The notes under the pieces are model-generated. The model had not been told where the DNA came from, searched no databases, and saw only the letters and a list, made by a program, of their open reading frames with translations. The translations under genes were made by a program, and so were the position numbers. From Myxococcus guangdongensis (GTDB lineage: Bacteria > Myxococcota > Myxococcia > Myxococcales > Myxococcaceae): DNA of 64,000 nucleotides. The stretch lies in NCBI RefSeq assembly GCF_024198255.1, contig NZ_JAJVKW010000011.1:124001-188000 (forward strand). Reading direction: 5' to 3'. Positions within the stretch are counted from its first letter, which is position 1, and each line of letters begins with the position of its first letter. This document shows, in pieces, positions 35,833 through 44,942 of this stretch.

Positions 35833-37917
35833 TCAACGGGGAAGCAGCGAGGTCCGCGCCGCGCCACCGGCCGAGCCCAAGGGCAGGTTCGCGTCCATCC
35901 ACTCCACCGTGCGCCGCATCCGGTCCACCACGTGCTCGGGCTTGCGCAGGGTGTGGCCCTCGTCCGCGTAGACGACGAGCTGCGTCTTCACGCCCAGCTC
36001 CTTCAGCGCGCGGTGGAACTCGTGGCTTTGCGTCACGGGCACTTCCAGGTCCCGCTCGCCGTGCAGCACCAGCGTGGGCGTGCGCGCCAGCTTCATCGAG
36101 TTGATGGGAGAGCTGCGCGTATAGATTTCTGGCTCGTCGTACAGGGACACGCCGAAGTACGGCTTCATCCACGCGTCGATGCGGTTGGTGCCGTAGTAGC
36201 TCTGCCAGTTGGAGATGCCCGCACCCGCCACCGCCGCGCGGAAGCGCTGCGTCTGCGTCACCGCCCACATCGCCATGAAGCCGCCGTAGCTCCACCCCGT
36301 CACGCCCAGCCGCGCGGGGTCCACCGGCGCGCGCGCCAGCACCGCGTCCACGCCGGACAGGATGTCGCGCAAGTCCCCGAAGCCGAAGTCGCGCCGGTTG
36401 GCCTGCGCGAACTGCGCCCCCTGGCCGAAGCTGCCCCGGTAGTTGGGCAGGAACACGTAGTAGCCGCGCGCGGTGAACATCAGCACGTCCGGACGGAAGC
36501 CCGGGACGACGCCCGCCGCGGGGCCTCCATGCACCATGGTCACCATGGGCGCCCGCACCCCGGCGGGCGGCGTCATCGACGGAGGCGGCGCCACCAGCCA
36601 GCCCTGCACCTCCGCCCCGTCGCTCTTCCACGTCAGGTCCTTCGCCTCGCCCACCAGCGCGCGCAGGTCCTCCTCACGCCGCGTGACGCGCTCCCACGCC
36701 CCCACCGGCCCCACCCAGAGGTTCTGCGCCTGGGAGAACGACTCGCGCACCACCGCGCTCACCTTGCCGTCGCGCGACAGCGACAGCCCCAGCTGGCCGC
36801 GCGCGCTGATGCGCTCGGCCCCCTTCCACAACACGCGCGGCTCCCCCCCGGTCGGGTCCACCGTGGCCACCGCCGACTCGCCTCGCACCTGCGCGCCGAA
36901 CACCAGCGAGCGCGCCGACACCCACTCGAGCGACATCGCCGTCGCCTTCATCCCCGGCGTGAGGTTGCGCGGCTTGCCGCCGTCCAGCGGTACGCACATC
37001 ACGTCTCCGCCGTTGGAGCCGTGGTCGCTCATCAGCCCCTCGATGACGGCCACCTGCTTGCCGTCCGGGCTCCACGTGGGCTCGGTGAGCTGCCACTTCG
37101 GCGCGTACAGCACGCGCGAGCGCGCGTTCGCCGTCTCCACCACGTGCAGCTTCGCCAACCACCAGCTCGCGTCCCCCGGCGGCGGCGCGCCGATGTACGC
37201 GAGCCGGGCCGCATCCGGGCTCCACGCGAACTCGTAGACGAAGGTCTGCTCCGGCGTGACGAAGCGGTGCGAGCCCTCCGCCACCGACACCACCGCCACG
37301 CGCTGCACTGGATGTGACTCGCGCACCACGCCCGTCTCGCGAGCGCCAGGCTCCCGGGGCCCCAGGGCCTGCGCGGCCCCTTCCCCCTGCATCACCAGCA
37401 CCGCCACCGACGCGCCGTCCGGCGACCAGCGGGGCGAGGCGATGGGGCTCTCGAAGGACGTCCGCTTCGTCGCGACGCCCTCCTTCAGGTCCGCCACGTA
37501 CACCTGCTTCCTGCCACGCTGGTGCCCGTCCGACAGGAACAACAGTCGCGTCCCCTCCGGGCTCCACTCGATGGAGGACTCGTCACACGTCTTGCCTTCG
37601 GGACAGGCGCTCACGAGCAGCGCCTTCGGCTCGCGCGCGCCCAGCTCCATCGCCTGGATGAGCGTGCCGCCCGTCGCCGCCACCTCCACCCACGCCAGCC
37701 ACGTGCCGTCCGGCGACACCGCCACCTGTTTGAAGCGCGTGGTGCGTCCAATCACGCCCAACAGGCTCTCCACCGAGGGCTTGCTCGACTTCGCCGCGCT
37801 CCCCCGGGTGACGCTCACCGCCGGGTCGAACGCGGACGGCGCGGGCGCCGACTCCTGCGCGACGACGGGCGCCGCGAAACCCAGCACGGCGACCACGGCC
37901 AGCATTCTCTCCACCAT
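35833..37917 (-). CDS. S9 family prolyl oligopeptidase-type peptidase, exported (second copy)
   Basis: 694 aa from ATG 37917; ATG 37905 is also possible. The signal peptide ends near PVVAQ (~21). Residues ~60-400 are a TolB-like propeller (VSPDGTWLAWVE, WSPEGTRLLFLSD, WSPDGASVAVL, WSPDGKQVAVIEG). The hydrolase domain has the triad Ser543 (GWSYGG), Asp623 (HGERDLEVP) and His655 (DEGHTLRK). It has the same plan as the S9 enzyme at 11.8 kb but clearly different sequence, so it is not a recent duplicate. It is likely periplasmic or secreted and involved in oligopeptide breakdown. Confidence 0.92.
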   Translation of the reverse strand: MVERMLAVVAVLGFAAPVVAQESAPAPSAFDPAVSVTRGSAAKSSKPSVESLLGVIGRTTRFKQVAVSPDGTWLAWVEVAATGGTLIQAMELGAREPKALLVSACPEGKTCDESSIEWSPEGTRLLFLSDGHQRGRKQVYVADLKEGVATKRTSFESPIASPRWSPDGASVAVLVMQGEGAAQALGPREPGARETGVVRESHPVQRVAVVSVAEGSHRFVTPEQTFVYEFAWSPDAARLAYIGAPPPGDASWWLAKLHVVETANARSRVLYAPKWQLTEPTWSPDGKQVAVIEGLMSDHGSNGGDVMCVPLDGGKPRNLTPGMKATAMSLEWVSARSLVFGAQVRGESAVATVDPTGGEPRVLWKGAERISARGQLGLSLSRDGKVSAVVRESFSQAQNLWVGPVGAWERVTRREEDLRALVGEAKDLTWKSDGAEVQGWLVAPPPSMTPPAGVRAPMVTMVHGGPAAGVVPGFRPDVLMFTARGYYVFLPNYRGSFGQGAQFAQANRRDFGFGDLRDILSGVDAVLARAPVDPARLGVTGWSYGGFMAMWAVTQTQRFRAAVAGAGISNWQSYYGTNRIDAWMKPYFGVSLYDEPEIYTRSSPINSMKLARTPTLVLHGERDLEVPVTQSHEFHRALKELGVKTQLVVYADEGHTLRKPEHVVDRMRRTVEWMDANLPLGSAGGAARTSLLPR

Positions 37918-38122
37918 CCGAATCAACACGTCCCCCCACGGGTCAGGAAGAGGGCACCAGACTACATGAGTGGGACGGCGCTTCGCGGCCATTCCCACCC
38001 CACACCGCATTCGTTGGACCTCGGAAGTTTGGGCGTGCGAGCACAATCCCTCTCGTCCATCCCCCAACGAAGACCCCGACATCTCACGCCTCGTGCCCAC
38101 GCGGGCGTGGACACTGCCGGCC

Positions 38123-38683
38123 ATGGCACGGACCGAGATGGAGAAGATGCTGGCCGGCGAGCTGTACAACGGCTGGGACGCACAGCTCACGGCGGCGCGC
38201 TCGCGGGCGCGGCGGCTCTTGCGCCCCTACAACGACACGCTCATGGAGGACGAGGACCTGCGCAAGCAGCTGCTCGGACAGCTCCTCGGAGCCATGGGCG
38301 AGGGCGTCTACATCGAGCCGCCGTTCCACTGCGACTACGGCAGCTTCATCCAGCTGGGCAAGCGCGTGTACATGAACTTCCAGTGCGTCATCCTGGACTG
38401 CAACCGGGTGACGATTGGGGACGACGTGTCCTTCGGCCCCAACGTGCACATCTACGCGGCCACGCACCCGCTCGACGCGGACGAGCGCATCAAGGGCCCG
38501 GAGCTGTCCAAGCCCGTCACCATCGGCGCGAAGACGTGGGTGGGCGGCGGCACCATCATCCTCCCCGGCGTCACCGTCGGGGAGGGCGTCACGCTGGGCG
38601 CCGGCAGCGTGGTGACCAAGGACGTGCCGCCCTACGTCCTGGCCGCGGGCAACCCCGCCCGCGTCATCCGCGCGCTGCGCTGA
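38123..38683 (+). CDS. Maltose/galactoside O-acetyltransferase family protein (Maa/LacA type)
   Basis: 186 aa. The N-terminal cap MARTEMEKMLAGELYNGWD is the Maa motif. Left-handed beta-helix hexapeptide repeats follow (VYIEPPFHCDYGSFIQLGKRV, VTIGDDVSFGPNVHIY). The catalytic His is in AATHPLDADERI, and the C-terminal repeats TWVGGGTIILPGVTVG and PARVIRAL complete the family pattern. It transfers acetyl from acetyl-CoA to a sugar hydroxyl; the natural sugar is unknown. Starts upstream of 38123 would add a low-complexity extension. Confidence 0.9.
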   Translation: MARTEMEKMLAGELYNGWDAQLTAARSRARRLLRPYNDTLMEDEDLRKQLLGQLLGAMGEGVYIEPPFHCDYGSFIQLGKRVYMNFQCVILDCNRVTIGDDVSFGPNVHIYAATHPLDADERIKGPELSKPVTIGAKTWVGGGTIILPGVTVGEGVTLGAGSVVTKDVPPYVLAAGNPARVIRALR

Positions 38684-38687
38684 GGCT

Positions 38688-39437
38688 TCAGCGCTTGGTC
38701 ATGTCGAACAGCGCGCGCGCCTGCGGGCCCAGAAAGCCGTCGAAGTCCGGCGCGCGCTGGGCAATCTCGAAGTACGCGTAGGGCCACGGGCGACGGCCTC
38801 CCTCGCGCAGGGCCACCGACAGCGGGGCCGCCTGGGTGGCCGTCTGCCTCAGCGACGTGCCCGGCGCGCCCTCGATGTCCGACTTCATGGGCACGCCCGC
38901 CTCCCGCATGCGGTGCTGCCACGCCTCCACGTCATCCACGGAGCCGGTGAAGTGGTTCACCTTGCGGCCGAAGGCGAGCAGCCAGGCGCCGTACTGCGAC
39001 TCCTTCTCCAGCTCCAGCAGCGCGGCCTCCGACGGCGGCGGCGGCGAGCAGAACCACGACGCCAGCGCGTCCACGTCCTCGGGCGGAGGCGGGTCATCCG
39101 GCAGCGTGGCGAGCAGCTCCCGGGCGCGCGGCGACAGCTCCTCCGACTTCAGCTCGGAGATGAAGACGCGCGGCAGCCCCTCCGGGTGCGACAGGTAGAT
39201 GGCGGACAGGTGCGCGTCGGGGAAGGTGTACGCCCCCGCCGGCTTCCAGCCCAGCCGCTCGAAGGGACGCGAGAACAGCGCGATGCCTCCGCCGGGCCGG
39301 GCCAGCGAGCGCAGCGCGACGTGGTCATTGCGGAAGCTGCCCCCGGAGAGCTGCACGAAGGTGCGCGCGTACGGCACCTCCGAGGCATAACGCTCCCAGA
39401 GGAGGTCCAACAGTCGGGTGGCCTGTGAGGTCGACAT
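38688..39437 (-). CDS. DUF1338 protein, HglS-like 2-oxoadipate dioxygenase/decarboxylase family
   Basis: 249 aa. The fold is that of DUF1338, whose characterised member HglS converts 2-oxoadipate to 2-hydroxyglutarate in lysine breakdown. The three expected metal ligands are visible: His39 (FRNDHVALRSL), His162 (GRKVNHFTG) and Glu224 (PYAYFEIAQR). The protein is shorter than HglS, which suggests a divergent subfamily, and the substrate may differ. It converges with the acetyltransferase gene 4 bp away. Confidence 0.75.
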   Translation of the reverse strand: MSTSQATRLLDLLWERYASEVPYARTFVQLSGGSFRNDHVALRSLARPGGGIALFSRPFERLGWKPAGAYTFPDAHLSAIYLSHPEGLPRVFISELKSEELSPRARELLATLPDDPPPPEDVDALASWFCSPPPPSEAALLELEKESQYGAWLLAFGRKVNHFTGSVDDVEAWQHRMREAGVPMKSDIEGAPGTSLRQTATQAAPLSVALREGGRRPWPYAYFEIAQRAPDFDGFLGPQARALFDMTKR

Positions 39438-39922
39438 GACGGAACAGTCTAATCCGCCAGGAAAAGTGCGGCGGCGCGCGGCCCCGAGCCCTTGGAGGGG
39501 ACTTCGTTCGGAGACGCGCGCCGCGCGCTAGAGACTCGCCTTGGAGTTTCGAGTCTCTGTGTCCTTGTCCTTGGTATGCATTGACTTCCGTTCCGGCCCG
39601 CTCCGCACCACTCGAAGTCGTGCCGGCAAATAGGGTGTGGCGTTGGAAAACGCCAGCGCTACGCAAGAGTGAGCATCAAAGTCCCATTGCGCCAGCCTGA
39701 AGCCCCACTAATTGACACAATTGTGATCGTAAAGTTTCGCCCCCGCTGTGCCGTCACCGTCGGATTGAAACGAAAACCCCCGAGCGAGCCGGCGTGCGCA
39801 ACACCTTCCGAGAATGAGAGCGGTTCGGATGACCTCGTCCCCTCTCGATTTCTCGCCGCGCGGAAGGCCCCTGACGGAGGGCGCTCGAGGATGACGCACC
39901 GCTCCATGCGTCATGAAAGCGG
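39438..39922. other. 485-bp AT-richer intergenic region with hairpin and palindrome
   Basis: This lies between two leftward genes and is noticeably lower in GC than its surroundings. TGGCGTT-ggaa-AACGCCA at 39638-39655 is a 7-bp hairpin with a GNRA tetraloop. CACAATTGTG (39716-39725) is a 10-bp palindrome overlapping a TTGACA (39712-39717), which could be a promoter with an operator on the plus strand, but no -10 fits at 16-18 bp. Short reading frames here lack codon bias. Some of the region may be the leader of the DUF1338 gene or an old gene remnant. Confidence 0.4.
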
Positions 39923-40447
39923 TCAGTGGAGGTGCTCGGGGTACATGGGCAGGCCGTGGAAGAAGCGGCGGCCAGACTCGAAGCGGCGGTGGAAACAGAC
40001 GCGGTCCTCCACGTAGAGGCGGGCCATGTCCTCCTCGCCGTAGGCGCGGAAGAAGGCGGCGCGAGCCTCGTCGCAGGCGGCCTCGTATTCGGCGAGCAGG
40101 GCCTCCCAGTCCTCGGGGGGCGGCTCGTCGGCGTCGTGCCACACGCCGTCCTCCATGCCGTACTCGCGCTCCATCAGGTCCAGCTCCAGCGCGAGCCGCT
40201 GGACGCGCGGCACCTCCGTCAGCGCCTCGTCCGCCATGGCGGTGAGGATGTGGGCCACCAGGAAGAAGCCGGCGTCCGGCGGTACGACGCCCTCCTCGCG
40301 CGCGGCGCGAAATGCCACCAGCAGCTGCGCGTCCATGGCGTCGTCACCGAGCTCCAGGAGCCGGGCGGCGAGTCCACGCCACTTCTCCTCGGTCTCACGG
40401 GCCTCCTGGAGGGCCAGGCTCAGCTCGGGGTCTCGGGTCTTCTTCAT
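39923..40447 (-). CDS. Hypothetical acidic helical protein
   Basis: 174 aa. It starts MKKTRDPELSLALQEARETEEKWRGLAARLLELG, an Ala/Glu/Leu-rich helical region. The middle (VVPPDAGFFLVAHILTAMADEAL) is a hydrophobic helix pair, and the end is rich in Trp, Tyr and Phe (EDWEALLAEYEAACDEARAAFFRAYGEEDMARLYVEDRVCFHRRFE). There is no signal peptide. I do not recognise the family. Codon bias is good and the gene looks real. Confidence 0.65.
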   Translation of the reverse strand: MKKTRDPELSLALQEARETEEKWRGLAARLLELGDDAMDAQLLVAFRAAREEGVVPPDAGFFLVAHILTAMADEALTEVPRVQRLALELDLMEREYGMEDGVWHDADEPPPEDWEALLAEYEAACDEARAAFFRAYGEEDMARLYVEDRVCFHRRFESGRRFFHGLPMYPEHLH

Positions 40448-40589
40448 CGCGTACTCCTATCGGGAATGCACCGAAGCTCTCATCCAGGTCTGACGTCCGG
40501 CCCGCGTCTGGCGGACGTGGGGGCGCGGGGTTGCACGCGGGCACAGGCGGGTCCTGTCGTGTGGTGGACGCCCGGGTGTCCGCGCGTCC

Positions 40590-41102
40590 ATGCTGCCCGG
40601 CACCGTGCCGCTCGCCTCGCGTCCCCGCGCCCCTTCCGACGACGTCTTCCTCTTCGACCTGTACGCCAGCACGCGCGCGGGTGAGCTGGCGACGTGGGGT
40701 TGGACACCCGCGCAGCGCGAGGCGTTCCTGCGCATGCAGTGGTTGGCTCGCGGGCGGGACTGGTCCGTGCGCTATCCGACGGCGGAGGACCAGGTGGTGC
40801 TGGTGGCGGGTCAGCCCGCCGGCAGGCTGTTGGTGGCGAAGGGTGCGCAGGAGTGGCGATTGGTGGAGATTGCCCTGCTGCCCTCCCACCAGGGCGGCGG
40901 CTTGGGGACGCGGCTCCTGCGGGAGCTGCTGGACGCGGCCGCGACGGCCCGGGTGCCCGTGCGGCTGCACGTGCTGCACGACAGCCCCGCGCGCGGGCTG
41001 TACGCCCGGCTGGGCTTCCAGGAGGAGCAGGCCGCGGAGTCTCCGAGCCCGGGGCTTCCGTATGTCGCCATGCAGTGGAGTCCCGCGTCGCGCGCGGGGT
41101 GA
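40590..41102 (+). CDS. GNAT family acetyltransferase
   Basis: 170 aa. The GNAT core is visible: QVVLVAGQPAGRLLV (strand), EWRLVEIALLPSHQGGGLGTRLLRELLDAA (acetyl-CoA loop QGGGLG) and VRLHVLHDSPARGLYARLGFQE. The N-terminal ~25 residues are Pro/Arg-rich; a later start is possible but no good internal ATG precedes the domain. Acceptor unknown. Confidence 0.82.
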   Translation: MLPGTVPLASRPRAPSDDVFLFDLYASTRAGELATWGWTPAQREAFLRMQWLARGRDWSVRYPTAEDQVVLVAGQPAGRLLVAKGAQEWRLVEIALLPSHQGGGLGTRLLRELLDAAATARVPVRLHVLHDSPARGLYARLGFQEEQAAESPSPGLPYVAMQWSPASRAG

Positions 41103-41604
41103 GGGCCAGGAGGGCCGTCTCGGGGGAAACGCGCCATGCCTCGAAGGACGAACGGGCCTCGCGCCGATTGCGCGCGAGGGTTCCCTGTCCGTGAGGCAAC
41201 GAAGCGCCTCGCCTTCGTGGCCCGCGTGATTGCGCGGCCCCCTCCGACACGAAGGCGAGTCGTTCCGCCCGGCTTCAGACCGCATCCGCCGCGACGACGC
41301 GTCATGGGCCCCGTGAGGAGCCGCGCGACGCGCGCCGGGATGCGCCGCCGCCCGGAGGTGGGCCGACCTTCCGGGGCGCAACCTCCGCGGGAGACACGCG
41401 GCACCGGCGCGCGAGGGCCGGGCGTCCTGTCGCTTCCGCGAAGTCCTGCCGAGGCAAAGCCCGCTCGGGCCGCCTCACCGTCAGCATGAACAGCATGGCG
41501 CCACGCGCCGCCGCGAGTTCCTCAATCCCCCGACGCGACCTGGGGGCCGCGTCCCATCGCCGGTCCAGAGGGGCCGACGATGGGCGCGGTCGACTCCCCT
41601 CGAA
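41103..41604. other. 502-bp convergent intergenic region with two strong inverted repeats
   Basis: This lies between the GNAT gene (plus) and the collagen-like gene (minus). The first hairpin is CCTCGCGC (41157-41164) with GCGCGAGG (41172-41179). The second is CTCGCCTTCGTG (41208-41219) with CACGAAGGCGAG (41248-41259), extendable by four or five more pairs outside one mismatch. The 28-nt interval of the second contains its own CCGCG/CGCGG helix (41222-41226 with 41233-41237). The rest (41265-41604) shows nothing I can name beyond a weak inverted repeat near 41569-41601, just past the collagen-like gene. Confidence 0.5.
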
Positions 41605-43491
41605 TCAGAGGAAGAGGTTCTCCGGGTTCGGCACCACGGTCTGGATGACGTAGCCATCCGAACCATTGCCGGGGTTGATGGGGGTCGTGGTGTTTCCGCC
41701 ACCTCCCGAGCCACCCGCGCCGCCCATCGCACCACCACCACCACCCGCCTGGATGGCGGCGCTGGCGCCAGTGGGAGCAGCCGTCGTCCCAGGCGCACCG
41801 CCCGTCACCACGAGGCCACCGCTGACGGTGGGCGACACCGAGGAGACGACCTGGATGATGCCGCCGCCGCCACCGCCACCGCCGCCCTTGCCCGCGCCGC
41901 CCAGGTTGTTGCCGTTCACGCCGTTGCCGCCCTGCGCGCGGACGAAGCCCTGCACCGTCACGCCGGCCTTGCCGAGGATGACCACCACGCCACCCGCGCC
42001 ACCGCCAGCGCCGGGGGTGTTGTCGATGACATTCCCGCCCGACGCGCCCGAGGCGTTGATGGCGCCCGTGGCCTGGATGCGCACGGTCCCCTGGGACAGG
42101 ATGACCAGCGAGCCACCGCCGCCGCTGAAGGGCCCCGCCGCGCTGCGCGCGCCCGAACCGCCGCCCTTGTTGCCGGGCCGCAAGAGCTGCGCCGCGTGGA
42201 CGGGCGAGACGCCGAGCCCACCCGCGGGCTCACCCGCCGGAGCGCGGGACAGGCCCGAATCCGCCCCACCCGGGCCCGTGTCCAACGAGCCCGGGTCGAC
42301 GATGACGGTGCCGCTGATGGTGACGTCCCCCGTGGCCCGGACGACGGTGCCGCTCGGGACGATGAGCGTGCCGGTGATGTTGACGGTGGTGAACTGCATG
42401 TGGTGCCGCCCCGTGAGGGAGGAGAAGCCACTCGCCGTGGTCAGGTCGACCGTGCTCGAGACGGAGAACGCGCCCGCCGAGCCATCACCGAACACGCCCG
42501 TCGAGCCCGCCGGGCCCTGAGGCCCCGTGGCGCCCGTCGCGCCCGTGGCCCCCGTCGCTCCGGTGGCGCCCACCGGCCCCTGCGCGCCCGTGGCACCCGT
42601 GGCGCCCGTGGCGCCGGGCTGGCCCTGCGGACCCTGGGGCCCGTTGCACACGTAGCGCGTCAGCGCCGCGTTGACCTCGCCCGCGTCCAGCACGCCGTTG
42701 CCATTGCCGTCCTGGCCGAACTGCAGCCGCACGCCGCCCGTCGCGCAGTTGGCGCCCGTGGGCTCGGCGGCCGTGGCCGCGACCGAGTGGATGCCCGCGG
42801 CGCCCTGCGGACCCGTCTCGCCGCGCAGGCCCTGCGGCCCCTGGGGACCCTGCACCCCCGTCTCACCGCGCACGCCCTGCTCGCCGCGCGGACCCGTCTC
42901 GCCCTGCGGGCCGATGGGGCCCACGGCGCCGGTCTCACCCCGTACGCCCTGCTCACCGCGAGGACCCGTCTCACCTTGAGGTCCCACGGGGCCCTGCGGG
43001 CCCGTCTCACCGCGCGCGCCCTGCGGACCCTGGGGGCCGTTGCACACGTAGCGGGTGGCATCCACCTCGTCTTCGTCCAGCGTCCCATCGCTGTCGTCGT
43101 CGACGCCGGTCTCGATTTTCACGCCGCTCGTCGCACAGTTGGCTCCCGCGGCCTCCACGGACGTGCGGGCCAACGAGCGCTTGCCCTCGGGACCTTGGGG
43201 ACCCACGGGACCACCGGCGGGGCCCTGGGGACCCTCTGGACCTTGCGGACCCACCGGGCCGACGTTGCCCGTGTCGCCCTTCGGACCCACCTCACCCTGC
43301 GCGCCCGCGGGCCCCTGCCCCCCCGCGGGTCCCTGCTCACCGGCTGGCCCCGCGGGACCTTGCGGCCCCTGCGGCCCCTGTGGCCCCTGCTGACCTTCGT
43401 CACATCCGGTCAACGACAACATCGCCACCACAGGTAGAGCCGTCAGCCACCGCGACCAGGTCGCGGCGCCTTGCCATTTCATCTGAGCCAT
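41605..43491 (-). CDS. Collagen-like repeat lipoprotein
   Basis: 628 aa; lipobox LTGC (Cys ~26) after a signal peptide. Collagen-like Gly-X-Y tracts ([11 protein letters not shown] type) alternate with two copies of a ~40-residue module: [28 protein letters not shown] and [28 protein letters not shown]. Each ends in TRYVCNG and contains an Asp-rich calcium-loop-like segment. A third Gly-X-Y tract ([16 protein letters not shown]) follows. The C-terminal ~280 residues start [12 protein letters not shown], run as short repeated strands and become very Gly-rich. It is probably a surface filament or matrix component. The DNA repeats make it prone to length change. Confidence 0.88.
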   Translation of the reverse strand: MAQMKWQGAATWSRWLTALPVVAMLSLTGCDEGQQGPQGPQGPQGPAGPAGEQGPAGGQGPAGAQGEVGPKGDTGNVGPVGPQGPEGPQGPAGGPVGPQGPEGKRSLARTSVEAAGANCATSGVKIETGVDDDSDGTLDEDEVDATRYVCNGPQGPQGARGETGPQGPVGPQGETGPRGEQGVRGETGAVGPIGPQGETGPRGEQGVRGETGVQGPQGPQGLRGETGPQGAAGIHSVAATAAEPTGANCATGGVRLQFGQDGNGNGVLDAGEVNAALTRYVCNGPQGPQGQPGATGATGATGAQGPVGATGATGATGATGATGPQGPAGSTGVFGDGSAGAFSVSSTVDLTTASGFSSLTGRHHMQFTTVNITGTLIVPSGTVVRATGDVTISGTVIVDPGSLDTGPGGADSGLSRAPAGEPAGGLGVSPVHAAQLLRPGNKGGGSGARSAAGPFSGGGGSLVILSQGTVRIQATGAINASGASGGNVIDNTPGAGGGAGGVVVILGKAGVTVQGFVRAQGGNGVNGNNLGGAGKGGGGGGGGGIIQVVSSVSPTVSGGLVVTGGAPGTTAAPTGASAAIQAGGGGGAMGGAGGSGGGGNTTTPINPGNGSDGYVIQTVVPNPENLFL

Positions 43492-43844
43492 TGATGCTTC
43501 TCCCCTCTTGTCGAGCCTCGGCGCGCGACCCACAGCAAGTCACGAGCCAGGATGGATTATCGAGCCGCGCGCCACCAACCCACCAGGGCAGGCGTGGTTG
43601 TGATTCGAATCCAGTCGCCCCAAGAACGACTGTTCGCGTCCCCGTGGGACGCGGAGCCGTCACACCGGAACGCATGACGCACGTGGACGGGAAAGCCACC
43701 CGGGGGTGTCACTCCTCTTGGAGCGGGGCGGGACACGAGGCCCTGATTCGCTTCAGACCCAGGAGCAAGGACTGGCCGATGCTTTGCTCTGGTGTGTGAC
43801 GCGTACTCATCTGCACGTGAAACACACACACGAAAGGCGTACCC
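43492..43844. other. 353-bp divergent intergenic region
   Basis: This lies between the leftward collagen-like gene and the rightward collar-domain gene. CGCGTCCC (43635-43642) and GGGACGCG (43646-43653) form an 8-bp hairpin with a CGT triloop, similar in outline to the triloop hairpins of the repeat array 850 bp downstream. Promoters of both genes should be here but I could not place them. No coding frame is convincing. Confidence 0.4.
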
Positions 43845-44369
43845 ATGTCCGAGCCATACATTGGTGAAATCCGCATGTTCGCGGGCAACTTCGCACCGCG
43901 CGGTTGGGCCTTCTGCCAGGGGCAGATTCTGTCCATCGCGCAGAACACGGCGTTGTTCGCGATTCTGGGCACGACGTATGGAGGCAACGGGCAGACGACG
44001 TTCGCGCTGCCGGACCTGCGCGGCCGCTATCCGATGCAGCCGGGCCAGGGGCCGGGGCTGTCGCCGCGGACGCTCGGCGAGCAGGGCGGCACCGAGACGG
44101 TGACGCTGATTGCGAACCAGATGCCGCAGCACACCCACAGCCTCAACGTCAGCTCACAGCAGGGTGACACGGAGACGCCGGTGGGCACGGTGCTCGCGGC
44201 GGACAACAACGGCACCATCTTCAACTACCGCGCGGCGCCCATCGACGGGACCATGAACCCGGCGGCCATCGGCATCGCGGGCGGCGGCCAGCCCCACAAC
44301 AACATGTCGCCGTTCCTCTGCATCAACTTCATCATCGCGCTGGAAGGCATCTTCCCCTCGCGCAACTGA
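43845..44369 (+). CDS. Phage tail Collar-domain protein (microcystin-dependent protein-like)
   Basis: 174 aa. It has the opening EPYIGEIRMFAGNFAPRGWAFCQGQILSI, then LFAILGTTYGGNGQTTFALPDLRGRYPM, LGEQGGTETVTL and the closing HNNMSPFLCINFIIALEGIFPSRN. These are the marks of the Collar domain found in phage tail fibres and in cellular MdpB-like proteins. No other phage genes are near, so this is a domesticated, probably secreted-system or surface protein rather than a prophage remnant. Such genes often occur in sets of two or three; here there is one. Confidence 0.88.
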   Translation: MSEPYIGEIRMFAGNFAPRGWAFCQGQILSIAQNTALFAILGTTYGGNGQTTFALPDLRGRYPMQPGQGPGLSPRTLGEQGGTETVTLIANQMPQHTHSLNVSSQQGDTETPVGTVLAADNNGTIFNYRAAPIDGTMNPAAIGIAGGGQPHNNMSPFLCINFIIALEGIFPSRN

Positions 44370-44942
44370 CGGGCCTCACGTCACGGACAGGCGCGTTCCC
44401 CCTCACGCGCCGCTGACAGGCCCTTCGGCTCACACGGCGTATCGTCCCCTCCTGCATGGCTGACGGGCGCCCTCGGGCGCACGCGACGACGTCCCGTGGA
44501 CGTGGTCATGGCGCGTCACGGGCACGCACTGCTGACAGGCGCTCCCAGCCAACGCGGCGACGTCCCGTGGACGTGGCCACGGCGCATGCCGCTCACTCGT
44601 CGAGGAGGAGGCACCCCACGCGCACACAACGATGTCCCTTGAACGTGTGATGGCCCACCGCCCTCACTCGCCGCTGACACGCGCCCGCTGCACGCGGCAT
44701 CGACGGTGCGTCGTGACCGGGAGGCTCGCCCTGGCGTGGCCCCTTGCCTGCCGCGGCGGGAGCCAGCGGCGCCCCTGACGAGCAACCCGACCTGTCGACC
44801 CGTGGACAGCCTTCTCGATGGCGGGACATCGGGCTGGAGCCCACTCCACAGCCGGGCCGCTTCGAGCATGCGGGCACTGGCGCTCCGGCCCGGGCGTGCT
44901 TACCGCGACACGGTGAACGGCGAGCCGGGGCCCGGGGGTACG
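44370..44942. other. 573-bp intergenic region carrying the 71-bp repeat array
   Basis: This lies between the collar gene and the AI-2E permease gene. The left half is the tandem array listed separately. The right part (44714-44942) holds the leader of the permease gene and some in-frame codons ahead of its likely GTG start. No other structure was seen. Confidence 0.45.
44411..44713 (+). repeat. Degenerate ~71-bp tandem repeat, about 4.5 units, each with a triloop hairpin
   Basis: Unit starts of the type GCTGACAGGCGC fall at about 44412, 44459, 44531, 44602 (degenerate) and 44673. The first spacing is short (47) and the others are 71-72. Each full unit has an inverted repeat at the same place: ACGTCC-cgt-GGACGT at 44489-44503 and again at 44560-44574, a decayed form ATGTCC-ctt-GAACGT at 44632-44646, and CGACG-gtg-CGTCG at 44701-44713. 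A motif like CATGGCGC follows the hairpin in units two to four. The units differ in sequence yet mostly keep the hairpin. It is non-coding by codon bias. Confidence 0.7.

Noticed and set aside
41136-41489. Small forward frame in the gap before the collagen-like gene
   Set aside because: Arg/Pro-rich with no motif; it crosses the inverted repeats.
43845-44369. Collar-domain gene as evidence for a prophage
   Set aside because: No other phage structural, integrase or lysis genes nearby; single Collar proteins are common in bacterial chromosomes.
44411-44713. Tandem array considered as a CRISPR
   Set aside because: Units are about 71 bp, degenerate and contiguous, with no unique spacers and no cas genes.
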